A stretch of DNA of 64,000 nucleotides from Amblyomma americanum (taxonomy: Eukaryota > Arthropoda > Arachnida > Ixodida > Ixodidae). The notes beneath the pieces were generated by a model, which saw nothing but the letters and a program-made list of their open reading frames with translations, did no database searches and was not told the origin of the DNA. Position 1 is the first letter of the stretch. Every line of letters begins with the position of its first letter. Positions 48,856 to 62,400 of this stretch are shown here, piece by piece. The stretch is taken from the NCBI RefSeq assembly GCF_052857255.1, contig NW_027526508.1, positions 372,001-436,000 of the forward strand, given 5' to 3'. A program made the translations under genes and the position numbers.

Positions 48856-51181
48856 AAAGGTGTAAACTTTTTCTCTCAGTACTGCGCGAAAACTTGTATT
48901 CCGGCTCTAAACAACGGGATACATCGTTTTAGATCGAAACTAGCAAAATTCACGAGCATCGATTTTACAAGTCGTCGAAGAGTAGACGATAAAAGGTGTG
49001 AGCTATTTCTCTCAGAACTGCGCGAAAACTTGTATTCCGGCTCTAAACAACGGGATACATCGTTTTAGATTGAAACTAGCAAGATTCACGAGTATCGATT
49101 TTACAAGCAGTCGAAGAGTAGACGAGAGAAAGGTGTAAACTATTTCTCTCAGAACTGCGCGAAAACTTGTATTCCGGCTCTAAACAACGGGATACAACGT
49201 TTTAGATCGAAACTAGCAAAATTCACGAGCATCAATTTTACAAGTCGTCGAAGAGTAGACGAAAGAAAGGTGTAAAGTTTTCCTCTCAGAACAGCACGAA
49301 AACTTGTATTCCGGCTCAAAACAACGGGATACAACGTTTTAGATCGAAACTAGCAAGATTCACGAGTATCGATTTTACAAGCAGTCGAAGAGTAGACGAG
49401 AGAAAGGTGTTAACTATTTCTCTCAGAACTGCGCGAAAACTTGTATTCCGGTTCACAACAACGGGATACATCGTTTTAGATCGAAACTAGCCAAATTCAC
49501 GAGCATCGATTTTACAAGTCGTCGAACAGTATGCGAGAGAAAGGTATAAACTTTTTCTCTCAGAACTGCGCGAAAACTTGTATTCCGGCTCAAAACAATG
49601 GGATACATCATTTTAGATCGAAACTAGCAAAATTCACGAGCATCAATTTTACAAGTCGTCGAAGAGTAGACGAAAGAAAGGTGTAAATTTTTCCTCTCGG
49701 AACAGCACGAAAACTTGTATTCTGGCTCTAAACAACGGGATACATCGTTTCAGATCGAAACTAGCAAGATTCACGAGTATCGATTTTACAAGCAGTCGAA
49801 GAGTAGACGAGAGAAAGGTGTAAACTATTTCTCTCAGAACTGCGCGAAAACTTGTATTCCGGCTCAAAACAACGGGATACATCGTTTTAGATCGAAACTA
49901 GCAAAATTCACGAGCATCGATTTACAAGTCGTCGAACAGTAGACGAGAGAAAGGTATAAACTTTTTCGCTCAGAACCTCGCGAAAACTTGTATTCCGGCT
50001 CAAAACAACGGGATACATCGCTTTAGATTGAAACTAGCAAGATTCACGAGCATCGATTTTACAAGTCGTCGAAGAGTAGACGATAGAAAGGTGTAAACTT
50101 TTGCTCTCAGAACTGCGCGAAAACTTGTATTCCGGCTCTAAACAACGGGATACATCGTTTTAGATCGAAACTAGCAAGATTCACGAGTATCGATTTTACA
50201 AGCAGTCGAAGAGTAGACGAGAGAAAGGTGTAAACCTTTTCGCTCAGAACTGCGCGAAAACTTGTATTCCGGCTCTAAACAACGGGATACAACGTTTTAG
50301 ATTGAAACTAGCAAGATTCACGAGTATCGATTTTACAAGCAGTCGAAGAGTAGACGAGAGAAAGGTGTTAACTATTTCTCTCAGAACTGCGCGAAAACTT
50401 GTATTCCGGTTCACAACAACGGGATACATCGTGTTAGATCGAAACTAGCCAAATTCACGAGCATCGATTTTACAAGTCGTCGAACAGTATGCGAGAGAAA
50501 GGTATAAACTTTTTCTCTCAGAACTGCGCGAAAACTTGTATTCCGGCTCAAAACAATGGGATACATCATTTTTGATCGAAACTAGCAAAATTCACGAGCA
50601 TCAATTTTACAAGTCGTCGAAGAGTAGACGAAAGAAAGGTGTAAATTTTTCCTCTCAGAACAGCACGAAAACTTGTATTCTGGCTCTAAACAACGGGATA
50701 CATCGTTTCAGATCGAAACTAGCAAGATTCACGAGTATCGATTTTACAAGCAGTCGAAGAGTAGACGAGAGAAAGGTGTAAACTATTTCTCTCAGAACTG
50801 CGCGAAAACTTGTATTCCGGCTCAAAACAACGGGATACATCGTTTTAGATCGAAACTAGCAAAATTCACGAGCATCGATTTACAAGTCGTCGAACAGTAG
50901 ACGAGAGAAAGGTATAAACTTTTTCGCTCAGAACCTCGCGAAAACTTGTATTCCGGCTCAAAACAACGGGATACATCGCTTTAGATTGAAACTAGCAAGA
51001 TTCACGAGCATCGATTTTACAAGTCGTCGAAGAGTAGACGATAGAAAGGTGTAAACTTTTGCTCTCAGAACTGCGCGAAAACTTGTATTCCGGCTCTAAA
51101 CAACGGGATACATCGTTTTAGATCGAAACTAGCAAGATTCACGAGTATCGATTTTACAAGCATCGAAGAGTAGACGAGAGA
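48856..51181. repeat. 2326-bp 17-mer duplication, copy 2
   Basis: The second tandem copy, opening with CTCAGTACTGCG at 48875. Both copies share CATCGTGTTAG. Private changes include CATTTTTGATCG near 50567 and a 2-base loss giving AAGCATCGAAG near 51160, just at the right boundary. Confidence 0.87.
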
Positions 51182-52960
51182 AAGGTGTAAACCTTTTCGC
51201 TCAGAACTGCGCGAAAACTTGTATTCCGGCTCTAAACAACGGGATACAACGTTTTAGATTGAAACTAGCAAGATTCACGAGTATCGATTTTACAAGCAGT
51301 CGAAGAGTAGACGAGAGAAAGGTGTTAACTATTTCTCTCAGAACTGCGCGAAAACTTGTATTCCGGCTCAAAACAATGGGATACATCATTTTAGATCGAA
51401 ACTAGCAAAATTCACGAGCATCAATTTTACAAGTCGTCGAAGTGTAGACGAAAGAAAGGTGTAAATTTTTCCTCTCAGAACAGCACGAAAACTTGTATTC
51501 AGGCTCTAAACAACGGGATACATCGTTTTAGATCGAAACTAGCAAGATTCACGAGAATCGATTTTACAAGCAGTCGAAGAGTAGACGAGAGAAAGGTGTT
51601 AACTATTTCTCTCAGAACTGCGCGAAAACTTGTATTCCGGTTCACAACAACGGGATACATCGTTTTAGATCGAAACTAGCCAAATTCACGAGCATCGATT
51701 TTACAAGTCGTCGAACAGTATGCGAGAGAAAGGTATAAACTTTTTCTCTCAGAACTGCGCGAAAACTTGTATTCCGGCTCAAAACAATGGGATACATCAT
51801 TTTAGATCGAAACTAGCAAAATTCACGAGCATCAATTTTACAAGTCGTCGAAGAGTAGACGAAAGAAAGGTGTAAATTTTTCCTCTCAGAACAGCACGAA
51901 AACTTGTATTCTGGCTCTAAACAACGGGATACATCGTTTCAGATCGAAACTAGCAAGATTCACGAGTATCGATTTTACAAGCAGTCGAAGAGTTGACGAG
52001 AGAAAGGTGTAAACTATTTCTCTCAGAACTGCGCGAAAACTTGTATTCCGGCTCAAAACAACGGGATACATCGTTTTAGATCGAAACTAGCAAAATTCAC
52101 GAGCATCGATTTACAAGTCGTCGAACAGTAGACGAGAGAAAGGTATAAACTTTTTCGCTCAGAACCTCGTGAAAACTTGTATTCCGGCTCAAAACAACGG
52201 GATACATCGCTTTAGATTGAAACTAGCAAGATTCACGAGCATCGATTTTACAAGTCGTCGAAGAGTAGACGATAGAAAGGTGTAAACTTTTGCTCTCAGA
52301 ACTGCGCGAAAACTTGTATTCCGGCTCTAAACAACGGAATACATCGTTTTAGATCGAAACTAGCAAGATTCACGAGTATCGATTTTACAAGCAGTCGAAG
52401 AGTAGACGAGAGAAAGGTGTAAACCTTTTCGCTCAGAACTGCGCGAAAACTTGTATTCCGGCTCTAAACAACGGGATACAACGTTTTAGATTGAAACTAG
52501 CAAGATTCACGAGTATCGATTTTACAAGTCGTCGAAGAGTAGACGAGAGAAAGGTGTAAACTTTTTCTCTCAGTACTGCGCGAAAACTTGTATTCCGGCT
52601 CTAAACAACGGGATACATCGTTTTAGATCGAAACTAGCAAAATTCACGAGCATCGATTTTACAAGTCGTCGAAGAGTAGACGATAAAAGGTGTGAGCTAT
52701 TTCTCTCAGAACTGCGCGAAAACTTGTATTCCGGCTCTAAACAACGGGATACATCGTTTTATATCGAAACTAGCAAAATTCACGAGCATCGATTTTACAA
52801 GTCGTCGAAGAGTAGACGATAAAAGGTGTGAGCTATTTCTCTCAGAACTGCGCGAAAACTTGTATTCCGGCTCTAAACAACGGGATACATCGTTTTAGAT
52901 CGAAACTTGCAAGATTCACGAGTATCGATTATACAAGCAGTCGAAGAGTAGACGAGAGAA
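51181..52960. repeat. Further copy of the 45.18-46.73 kb segment, then a doubled GATAAAAGG monomer
   Basis: 51201 to about 52750 repeats 45181-46730 at an offset of 6020 bp, including the third CTCAGTACTGCG at 52569. The GATAAAAGG/GTGAGC monomer then occurs twice in a row (GATAAAAGG at 52682 and 52818, 136 bp apart). This is a single-monomer tandem duplication not seen elsewhere. A private change is TAGTTGACGAG near 51991. Confidence 0.8.
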
Positions 52961-53860
52961 AGGTGTAAACTATTTCTCTCAGAACTGCGCGAAAACTTGT
53001 ATTCCGGCTCAAAACAACGGGATACATCGTTTTAGATCGAAACTAGCAAAATTCACGAGCATCGATTTACAAGTCGTCGAACAGTAGACGAGAGAAAGGT
53101 ATAAACTTTTTCGCTCAGAACCTCGCGAAAACTTGTATTCCGGTTCAAAACAACGGGATACATCGCTTTAGATTGAAGCTAGCAAGATTCACGAGCATCA
53201 ATTTTACAAGTCGTCGAAGAGTAGACGATAGAAAGGTGTAAACTTTTGCTCTCAGAACTGCGCGAAAACTTGTATTCCGGCTCTAAACAACGGGATACAT
53301 CGTTTTAGATCGAAACTAGCAAGATTCACGAGTATCGATTTTACAAGCAGTCGAAGAGTGGACGAGAGAAAGGTGTAAACTATTTCTCTCGGAACTGCTC
53401 GAAAACTTGTATTCCGGCTCAAAACAACGGGATACATCGTTTTAGATCAAAACTAGCAAGATTCACGAGTATCGATTATACAAGCAGTCGAAGAGTAGAC
53501 GAGAGAAAGGTGTAAACCTTTTCGCTCAGAACTGCGCGAAAACTTGTATTCCGGCTCTAAACAACGGGATACAACGTTTTAGATCGAAACTAGCAAGATT
53601 CACGAGTATCGATTTTGCAAGTCGTCGAAGAGTAGACGAGAAAAAGGTGTAAACTTTTTCTCTCAGAACTGCGCGAAAACTTGTATTCCGGCTCTAAACA
53701 ACGGGATACATCGTTTTAGATCGAAACTAGCAAAATTCACGAGCATCGATTTTACAAGTCGTCGAAGAGTAGACGATAAAAGGTGTGAGCTATTTCTCTC
53801 AGAACTGCGCGAAAACTTGTATTCCGGCTCTAAACAACGGGATACATCGTTTTAGATCGA
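52960..53860. repeat. Segment duplicated at 54390-55290, copy 1
   Basis: GATTTACAAG, CTCGCG with TTCAAAAC, TTGCTCTC, AAGAGTGGACG with CTCTCGGAACTGCTCG, GATTATACAAG, CAACG and GATAAAAGG monomers in order, repeated at an offset of 1429 bp. AAGAGTGGACG is private to this lineage (also 54787 and 60046). The copies part near 53885, where this one has a one-base gain (ATCGTATTATAC). Confidence 0.8.
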
Positions 53861-54281
53861 AACTAGCAAGATTCACGAGTATCGTATTATACAAGCAGTC
53901 GAAGAGTAGACGAGAGAAAGGTGTAAACCTTTTCGCTCTGAACTGCGCGAAAACTTGTATTCCGGCTCTAAACAACGGGATACAACGTTTTAGATCGAAA
54001 CTAGCAAGATTCACGAGTATCGATTTTACAAGTCGTCGAAGAGTAGACGAGAGAAAGGTGTAAACTTTTTCTCTCAGAACTGCGCGAAAACTTGTATTCC
54101 GGCTCTAAACAACGGGATACATCGTTTTAGATCGAAACTAGCAAAATTCACGAGCATCGATTTTACAAGTCGTCGAAGAGTAGACGATAAAAGGTGTGAG
54201 CTATTTCTCTCAGAACTGCGCGAAAACTTGTATTCCGGCTCTAAACAACGGGATACATCGTTTTAGATTGAAACTAGCAAG

Positions 54282-54342
54282 ATTCACGAGTATCGATTTT
54301 ACAAGCAGTCGAAGAGTAGACGAGAGAAAGGTGTAAACTATT
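54282..54342 (+). repeat. 61-bp truncated monomer, copy 2
   Basis: Same ACTATT/ATTCACG junction as at 40193/40194, again in a GATTGAAAC monomer following a GATAAAAGG monomer. The next monomer has AGTCAAAGAG, a private change. Confidence 0.9.
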
Positions 54343-56389
54343 ATTCACGAGTATCGATTTTACAAGCAGTCAAAGAGTAGACGAGAGAAAGGTGTAAACT
54401 ATTTCTCTCAGAACTGCGCGAAAACTTGTATTCCGGCTCAAAACAACGGGATACATCGTTTTAGATCGAAACTAGCAAAATTCACGAGCATCGATTTACA
54501 AGTCGTCGAACAGTAGACGAGAGAAAGGTATAAACTTTTTCGCTCAGAACCTCGCGAAAACTTGTATTCCGGTTCAAAACAACGGGATACATCGCTTTAG
54601 ATTGAAACTAGCAAGATTCACGAGCATCGATTTTACAAGTCGTCGAAGAGTAGACGATAGAAAGGTGTAAACTTTTGCTCTCAGAACTGCGCGAAAACTT
54701 GTATTCCGGCTCTAAACAACGGGATACATCGTTTTAGATCGAAACTAGCAAGATTCACGAGTATCGATTTTACAAGCAGTCGAAGAGTGGACGAGAGAAA
54801 GGTGTAAACTATTTCTCTCGGAACTGCTCGAAAACTTGTATTCCGGCTCAAAACAACGGGATACATCGTTTTAGATCGAAACTAGCAAGATTCACGAGTA
54901 TCGATTATACAAGCAGTCGAAGAGTAGACGAGAGAAAGGTGTAAACCTTTTCGCTCAGAACTGCGCGAAAACTTGTATTCCGGCTCTAAACAACGGGATA
55001 CAACGTTTTAGATCGAAACTAGCAAGATTCACGAGTATCGATTTTACAAGTCGTCGAAGAGTAGACGAGAAAAAGGTGTAAACTTTTTCTCTCAGAACTG
55101 CGCGAAAACTTGTATTCCGGCTCTAAACAACGGGATACATCGTTTTAGATCGAAACTAGCAAAATTCACGAGCATCGATTTTACAAGTCGTCGAAGAGTA
55201 GACGATAAAAGGTGTGAGCTATTTCTCTCAGAACTGCGCGAAAACTTGTATTCCGGCTCTAAACAACGGGATACATCGTTTTAGATCGAAACTAGCAAGA
55301 TTCACGAGTATCGATTTTAAAAGCAGTCGAAGAGCAGACGAGAGAAAGGTGTAAACTTTTTCGCTCAGAACTGCGCGAAAACTTGTATCCCGGCTCTAAA
55401 CAACGGGATACAACGTTTTAGATCGAAACAAGCAAGATTCACGAGCATCGATTTTAGAAGTCGTAGAAGAGTAGACGAGAGAAAGGTATAAACTTTTTCT
55501 CTCAGAACTGCGGGAAAACTTGTATTCTGGCTCAAAACAATGGGATACATCATTTTAGATCGAAACTAGCAAAATTCACGAGCATCAATTTTACAAGTCG
55601 TCGAAGAGTAGACGAAAGAAAGGTGTAAATTTTTCCTCTCAGAACAGCACGAAAACTTGTATTCCGGCTCTAAACAACGGGATACATCGTTTTAGAATGA
55701 AACTAGCAAAATTCACGAGCATCAATTTACAAGTCGTCGAAGAGTAGACGAAAGAAAGGTGTAAATTTTTCCTCTCAGAACAGCACGAAAACTTGTATTC
55801 CGGCTCTAAACAACGGGATGCATCGTTTTAGATCGAAACTAGCAAGATTCACGAGTATCGATTTTACAAGCAGTCGAAGAGTAGACGAGAGAAAGGTGTA
55901 AACTATTTCTCTCAGAACTGCGCGAAAACTTGTATTCCGGCTCAAAACAACGGGATACATCGTTTTAGATCGAAACTAGCAAAATTCAAGAGCATCGATT
56001 TACAAGTCGTCGAACAGTAGACGAGAAAAAGGTATAAACTTTTTCGCTCAGAACCTCGCGAAAACTTGTATTCCGGCTCAAAACAACGGGATACATCGCT
56101 TTAGATTGAAACTTGCAAGATTCACGAGTATCGATTTTACAAGAAGTCGAAGAGTAGACGAGAGAAAGGTGTAAACTATTTCTCTCAGAACTGCGCGCAA
56201 ACTTGTATTCCGGCTCTAAACAACGGGATACAACGTTTTAGATCGAAACTAGCAAGATTCACGAGTATCGATTTTACAAGCAGTCGAAGAGTAGACGAGA
56301 GAAAGGTGTTAACTATTTCTCTCAGAACTGCGCGAAAACTTGTATTCCGGCTCAAAACAACGGGATACATCGTTTTAGAGCGATACTAT

Positions 56390-58579
56390 CAAGATTCACG
56401 AGCATCAGTTTTACAAGTCGTCGAAGAGTAGACGAGAAAAAGGTGTAAACTTTTTCTCTCAGAACTGCGCGAAAACTTGTATTCCGGCTCAAAACAACGG
56501 GATACATTGTTTTAGAGCGAAACTATCAAGGTTCACGAGCATCGATTTTACAAGTTTTCGAAGAGTAGACGAGAGAAAGGTGTAAACTTTTTCTCTCAGA
56601 ACTGCGCGAAAACTTGTATTCCGGCTCAAAACAATGGGATACATCATTTTGGATCGAAACTAGCAAGATTCACGGGCATCGATTTTACAAGTCGTCGCAG
56701 AGTAGACGAGAGAAAGGTGTAAATTTTTCTCTCAGAACTGCGCGAAAACTTGTATTCCGGCTCAAAACAACGAAATACATCGTTTTAGATCGAAACTAGC
56801 AAGATTAACGAGCTTCGATTTTACAAGTCGTCGAAGAGTAGACGAGAGAAAGGTGTAAACTTTTTCTCTCGGAACTGCGCGAAAACTTGTATTCCGGCTC
56901 AAAACAACGGGATACATCGTTTTAGAGCGATACTAGCAAGATTAACGAGCATCGATTTTACAAGTCGTCGAAGAGTAGACGAGAGAAAGGTGTAAACTTT
57001 TTCTCTCAGAACTGCGCGAAAACTTGTATTCCAGCTCAAAACAACGGGATACATTGTTTTAGATCAAAACTAGCAAAATTCACGAGCATCAATTTTACAA
57101 GTCGTCGAAGAGTAGACGAGAGGAAGGTGTAAACTTTTTCTCTCAGAACTGCGCGAAAACTTGTATTCCGGCTCAAAACAACGGGATACATCGTTTTAGA
57201 GCGATACTATCAAGATTCACGAGCATCGATTCTACAAGTCGTCGAAGAGTAGACGAGAGAAAGGTGTAAACTTTTTCTCTCAGAACTGCGCGAAAACTTG
57301 TATTCCGGCTCAAAACAACAGGATACATCGTTTTAGATCGAAACTAGCAAGATTCACGAGCATCGATTTTACAAGTCGTCGAAGAGTAGACGAGAAAAAG
57401 GTGTAAACATTTTCTCTCAGAACTGCGCGAAAACTTGTATTCCGGCTCAAAACAACGGGATACATCGTTTTAGATCGAAAGGAGCAAAATTCACCAGCAT
57501 CAATTTAACAAGTCGTCGAAGAGTAGACGAGAGAAAGGTGTAAACTTTTTCTATCAGAACGGCGCGAAAACTTGTATTCCGGCTCAAAACAACGGGATAC
57601 ATCGTTTTAGATCGAAAGTAGCAAAATTGACCAGCATCGATTTAACAAGTCGTCGAAGAGTAGACGAGAGAAAGGTGTAAACTTTTTCTCTCAGAACTGC
57701 GCGAACACTTGTATTCCGGCTCAAAACAACGGGATACATCGTTTTAGAGCGATACTATCTAGATTCACGAGCATCGATTCTACTAGTCATCGAAGAGTAG
57801 ACGCGAGAAAGGTGTAAACTTTTTCTCTCAAAACTGCGCGAAAACTTGTATTCCGGCTCAAAACAACGGGATACATCGTTTTAGATCGAAACTAGCACGA
57901 TTAACGAGCATCGATTTTACAAGTAGTCGAAGAGTAGACGAGAGAAAGGTGTAAACTTTTTCTCTCAGAACTGCGCGAAAACTTGTATTCCGGCTCAAAA
58001 CAACGGGATACATCGTTTTAGAGCGATACTATCAAGATTCACGAGCATCGATTCTACAAGTCGTCGAAGAGTAGACGAGAGAAAGATGTAAACTTTTTCT
58101 CTCAGAACTGCGCGAAAACTTGTTTTCCGGCTCAAAACAACGGGATACATCGTTTTAGATCAAAACTAGCAAGATTCACGAGCATCAGTTTTACAAGTCG
58201 TCGAAGAGTAGACGAGAAAAAGGTGTAAACTTTTTCTCTCAGAACTGCGCGAAAACTTGTATTCCGGCTCAAAACAACGGGATACATCGTTTTAGATCGA
58301 AAGTAGCAAAATTCACCAGCATCGATTTTACAAATCGTCGAAGAGTAGACGAGAGAAAGGTGTAAACTTTTTCTCTCAGAACTGCGCGAAAACTTGTATT
58401 CCGGCTCAAAACAACGGGATACATCGTTTTAGAGCGATACTATCAAGATTCACGAGCATCGATTCTACAAGTCGTCGAAGAGTAGACGAGAGAAAGATGT
58501 AAACTTTCTCTCTCAGAACTGCGCGAAAACTTGTATTCCGGCTCAAAACAACGGGATACATCGTTTTAGATCGAAACTA
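56390..58579. repeat. 2190-bp 16-mer in the GAGCGATACTATC zone, copy 1
   Basis: Within the first 5.26-kb copy, 56390-57230 recurs at 58580-59420 (offset 2190, 16 monomers minus 2 bases). Landmarks are CATCAGTTTTAC, AGCGAAACTATCAAGG, AAGTTTTCGAAG, TTTTGGATCG, CGTCGCAGAG and CAACGAAATAC. These monomers mostly have TCAAAAC, AAGTCGTCG and CTTTTTCTCTC, so nearly all keep the TCGTC/GACGA dyad. Confidence 0.85.
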
Positions 58580-59425
58580 GCAAGATTCACGAGCATCAGT
58601 TTTACAAGTCGTCGAAGAGTAGACGAGAAAAAGGTGTAAACTTTTTCTCTCGGAACTGCGCGAAAACGTGTATTCCGGCTCAAAACAACGGGATACATTG
58701 TTTTAGAGCGAAACTATCAAGGTTCACGAGCATCGATTTTACAAGTTTTCGAAGAGTAGACGAGAGAAAGTGTAAACTTTTTCTCTCAGAACTGCGCGAA
58801 AACTTGTATTCCGGCTCAAAACAATGGGATACATCGTTTTGGATCGAAACTAGCAAGATTCACGAGCATCGATTTTACAAGTCGTCGCAGAGTAGACGAG
58901 AGAAAGGTGTAAATTTTTCTCTCAGAACTGCGCGAAAACTTGTATTCCGGCTCAAAACAACGAAATACATCGTTTTAGATCGAAACTAGCAAGATTAACG
59001 AGCTTCGATTTTACAAGTCGTCGAAGAGTAGACGAGAGAAAGGTGTAAACTTTTTCTCTCAGAACTGCGCGAAAACTTGTATTCCGGCTCAAAACAACGG
59101 GATACATCGTTTTAGAGCGATACTAGCAAGATTAACGAGCATCGATTTTACAAGTCGTCGAAGAGTAGACGAGAGAAAGGTGTAAACTTTTTCTCTCAGA
59201 ACTGCGCGAAAACTTGTATTCCAGCTCAAAACAACGGGATACATTGTTTTAGATCAAAACTAGCAAAATTCACGAGCATCAATTTTACAAGTCGTCGAAG
59301 AGTAGACGAAAGGAAGGTGTAAACTTTTTCTCTCAGAACTGCGCGAAAACTTGTATTCCGGCTCAAAACAACGGGATACATCGTTTTAGAGCGATACTAT
59401 CAAGATTCACGAGCATCGATTCTAC
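58580..59425. repeat. 2190-bp 16-mer, copy 2 (partial)
   Basis: Repeats 56390-57235. It has its own changes (AAAACGTGTATTCC near 58664, GAGAAAGTGTAAAC one base shorter near 58770, GACGAAAGGAAGG near 59311). It is cut by the 5.26-kb duplication junction near 59430. Confidence 0.83.
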
Positions 59426-59435
59426 AAGTCGTCGA

Positions 59436-62400
59436 AGAGTAGACGATAAAAGGTGTGAGCTATTTCTCTCAGAACTGCGCGAAAACTTGTATTCCGGCTC
59501 TAAACAACGGGATACATCGTTTTAGATTGAAACTAGCAAGATTCACGAGTATCGATTTTACAAGCAGTCGAAGAGTAGACGAGAGAAAGGTGTAAACTAT
59601 TATTCACGAGTATCGATTTTACAAGCAGTCGAAGAGTAGACGAGAGAAAGGTGTAAACTATTTCTCTCAGAACTGCGCGAAAACTTGTATTCCGGCTCAA
59701 AACAACGGGATACATCGTTTTAGATCGAAACTAGCAAAATTCACGAGCATCGATTTACAAGTCGTCGAACAGTAGACGAGAGAAAGGTATAAACTTTTTC
59801 GCTCAGAACCTCGCGAAAACTTGTATTCCGGTTCAAAACAACGGGATACATCGCTTTAGATTGAAACTAGCAAGATTCACGAGCATCGATTTTACAAGTC
59901 GTCGAAGAGTAGACGATAGAAAGGTGTAAACTTTTGCTCTCAGAACTGCGCGAAAACTTGTATTCCGGCTCTAAACAACGGGATACATCGTTTTAGATCG
60001 AAACTAGCAAGATTCACGAGTATCGATTTTACAAGCAGTCGAAGAGTGGACGAGAGAAAGGTGTAAACTATTTCTCTCGGAACTGCTCGAAAACTTGTAT
60101 TCCGGCTCAAAACAACGGGATACATCGTTTTAGATCGAAACTAGCAAGATTCACGAGTATTGATTATACAAGCAGTCGAAGAGTAGACGAGAGAAAGGTG
60201 TAAACCTTTTCGCTCAGAACTGCGCGAAAACTTGTATTCCGGCTCTAAACAACGGGATACAACGTTTTAGATCGAAACTAGCAAGATTCACGAGTATCGA
60301 TTTTACAAGTCGTCGAAGAGTAGACGAGAAAAAGGTGTAAACTTTTTCTCTCAGAACTGCGCGAAAACTTGTATTCCGGCTCTAAACAACGGGATACATC
60401 GTTTTAGATCGAAACTAGCAAAATTCACGAGCATCGATTTTACAAGTCGTCGAAGAGTAGACGATAAAAGGTGTGAGCTATTTCTCTCAGAACTGCGCGA
60501 AAACTTGTATTCCGGCTCTAAACAACGGGATACATCGTTTTAGATCGAAACTAGCAAGATTCACGAGTATCGATTTTAAAAGCAGTCGAAGAGCAGACGA
60601 GAGAAAGGTGTAAACTTTTTCGCTCAGAACTGCGCGAAAACTTGTATTCCGGCTCTAAACAACGGGATACAACGTTTTAGATCGAAACAAGCAAGATTCA
60701 CGAGCATCGATTTTAGAAGTCGTAGAAGAGTAGACGAGAGAAAGGTATAAACTTTTTCTCTCAGAACTGCGGGAAAACTTGTATTCCGGCTCAAAACAAT
60801 GGGATACATCATTTTAGATCGAAACTAGCAAAATTCACGAGCATCAATTTTACAAGTCGTCGAAGAGTAGACGAAAGAAAGGTGTAAATTTTTCCTCTCA
60901 GAACAGCACGAAAACTTGTATTCCGGCTCTAAACAACGGGATACATCGTTTTAGAATGAAACTAGCAAAATTCACGAGCATCAATTTTACAAGTCGTCGA
61001 AGAGTAGACGAAAGAAAGGTGTAAATTTTTCCTCTCAGAACAGCACGAAAACTTGTATTCCGGCTCTAAACAACGGGATGCATCGTTTTAGATCGAAACT
61101 AGCAAGATTCACGAGTATCGATTTTACAAGCAGTCGAAGAGTAGACGAGAGAAAGGTGTAAACTATTTCTCTCAGAACTGCGCGAAAACTTGTATTCCGG
61201 CTCAAAACAACGGGATACATCGTTTTAGATCGAAACTAGCAAAATTCAAGAGCATCGATTTACAAGTCGTCGAACAGTAGACGAGAAAAAGGTATAAACT
61301 TTTTCGCTCAGAACCTCGCGAAAACTTGTATTCCGGCTCAAAACAACGGGATACATCGCTTTAGATTGAAACTTGCAAGATTCACGAGTATCGATTTTAC
61401 AAGAAGTCGAAGAGTAGACGAGAGAAAGGTGTAAACTATTTCTCTCAGAACTGCGCGCAAACTTGTATTCCGGCTCTAAACAACGGGATACAACGTTTTA
61501 GATCGAAACTAGCAAGATTCACGAGTATCGATTTTACAAGCAGTCGAAGAGTAGACGAGAGAAAGGTGTTAACTATTTCTCTCAGAACTGCGCGAAAACT
61601 TGTATTCCGGCTCAAAACAACGGGATACATCGTTTTAGAGCGATACTATCAAGATTCACGAGCATCAGTTTTACAAGTCGTCGAAGAGTAGACGAGAAAA
61701 AGGTGTAAACTTTTTCTCTCAGAACTGCGCGAAAACTTGTATTCCGGCTCAAAACAACGGGATACATTGTTTTAGAGCGAAACTATCAAGGTTCACGAGC
61801 ATCGATTTTACAAGTTTTCGAAGAGTAGACGAGAGAAAGGTGTAAACGTTTTCTCTCAGAACTGCGCGAAAACTTGTATTCCGGCTCAAAACAATGGGAT
61901 ACATCATTTTGGATCGAAACTAGCAAGATTCACGGGCATCGATTTTACAAGTCGTCGCAGAGTAGACGAGAGAAAGGTGTAAATTTTTCTCTCAGAACTG
62001 CGCGAAAACTTGTATTCCGGCTCAAAACAACGAAATACATCGTTTTAGATCGAAACTAGCAAGATTAACGAGCTTCGATTTTACAAGTCGTCGAAGAGTA
62101 GACGAGAGAAAGGTGTAAACTTTTTCTCTCGGAACTGCGCGAAAACTTGTATTCCGGCTCAAAACAACGGGATACATCGTTTTAGAGCGATACTAGCAAG
62201 ATTAACGAGCATCGATTTTACAAGTCGTCGAAGAGTAGACGAGAGAAAGGTGTAAACTTTTTCTCTCAGAACTGCGCGAAAACTTGTATTCCAGCTCAAA
62301 ACAACGGGATACATTGTTTTAGATCAAAACTAGCAAAATTCACGAGCATCAATTTTACAAGTCGTCGAAGAGTAGACGAGAGGAAGGTGTAAACTTTTTC

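Larger units (their letters stand above)
54170..59435. repeat. 5.26-kb duplication, copy 1
   Basis: From GATAAAAGG near 54187 to GATTCTACAAG near 59425, the order repeats at an offset of 5259, then 5260 after about 55725, where this copy has lost one T (CATCAATTTACAAG). It contains truncated monomer copy 2, the AAGAGTGGACG segment and the whole GAGCGATACTATC zone. About 38 monomers plus the 61-bp fragment. Confidence 0.9.
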
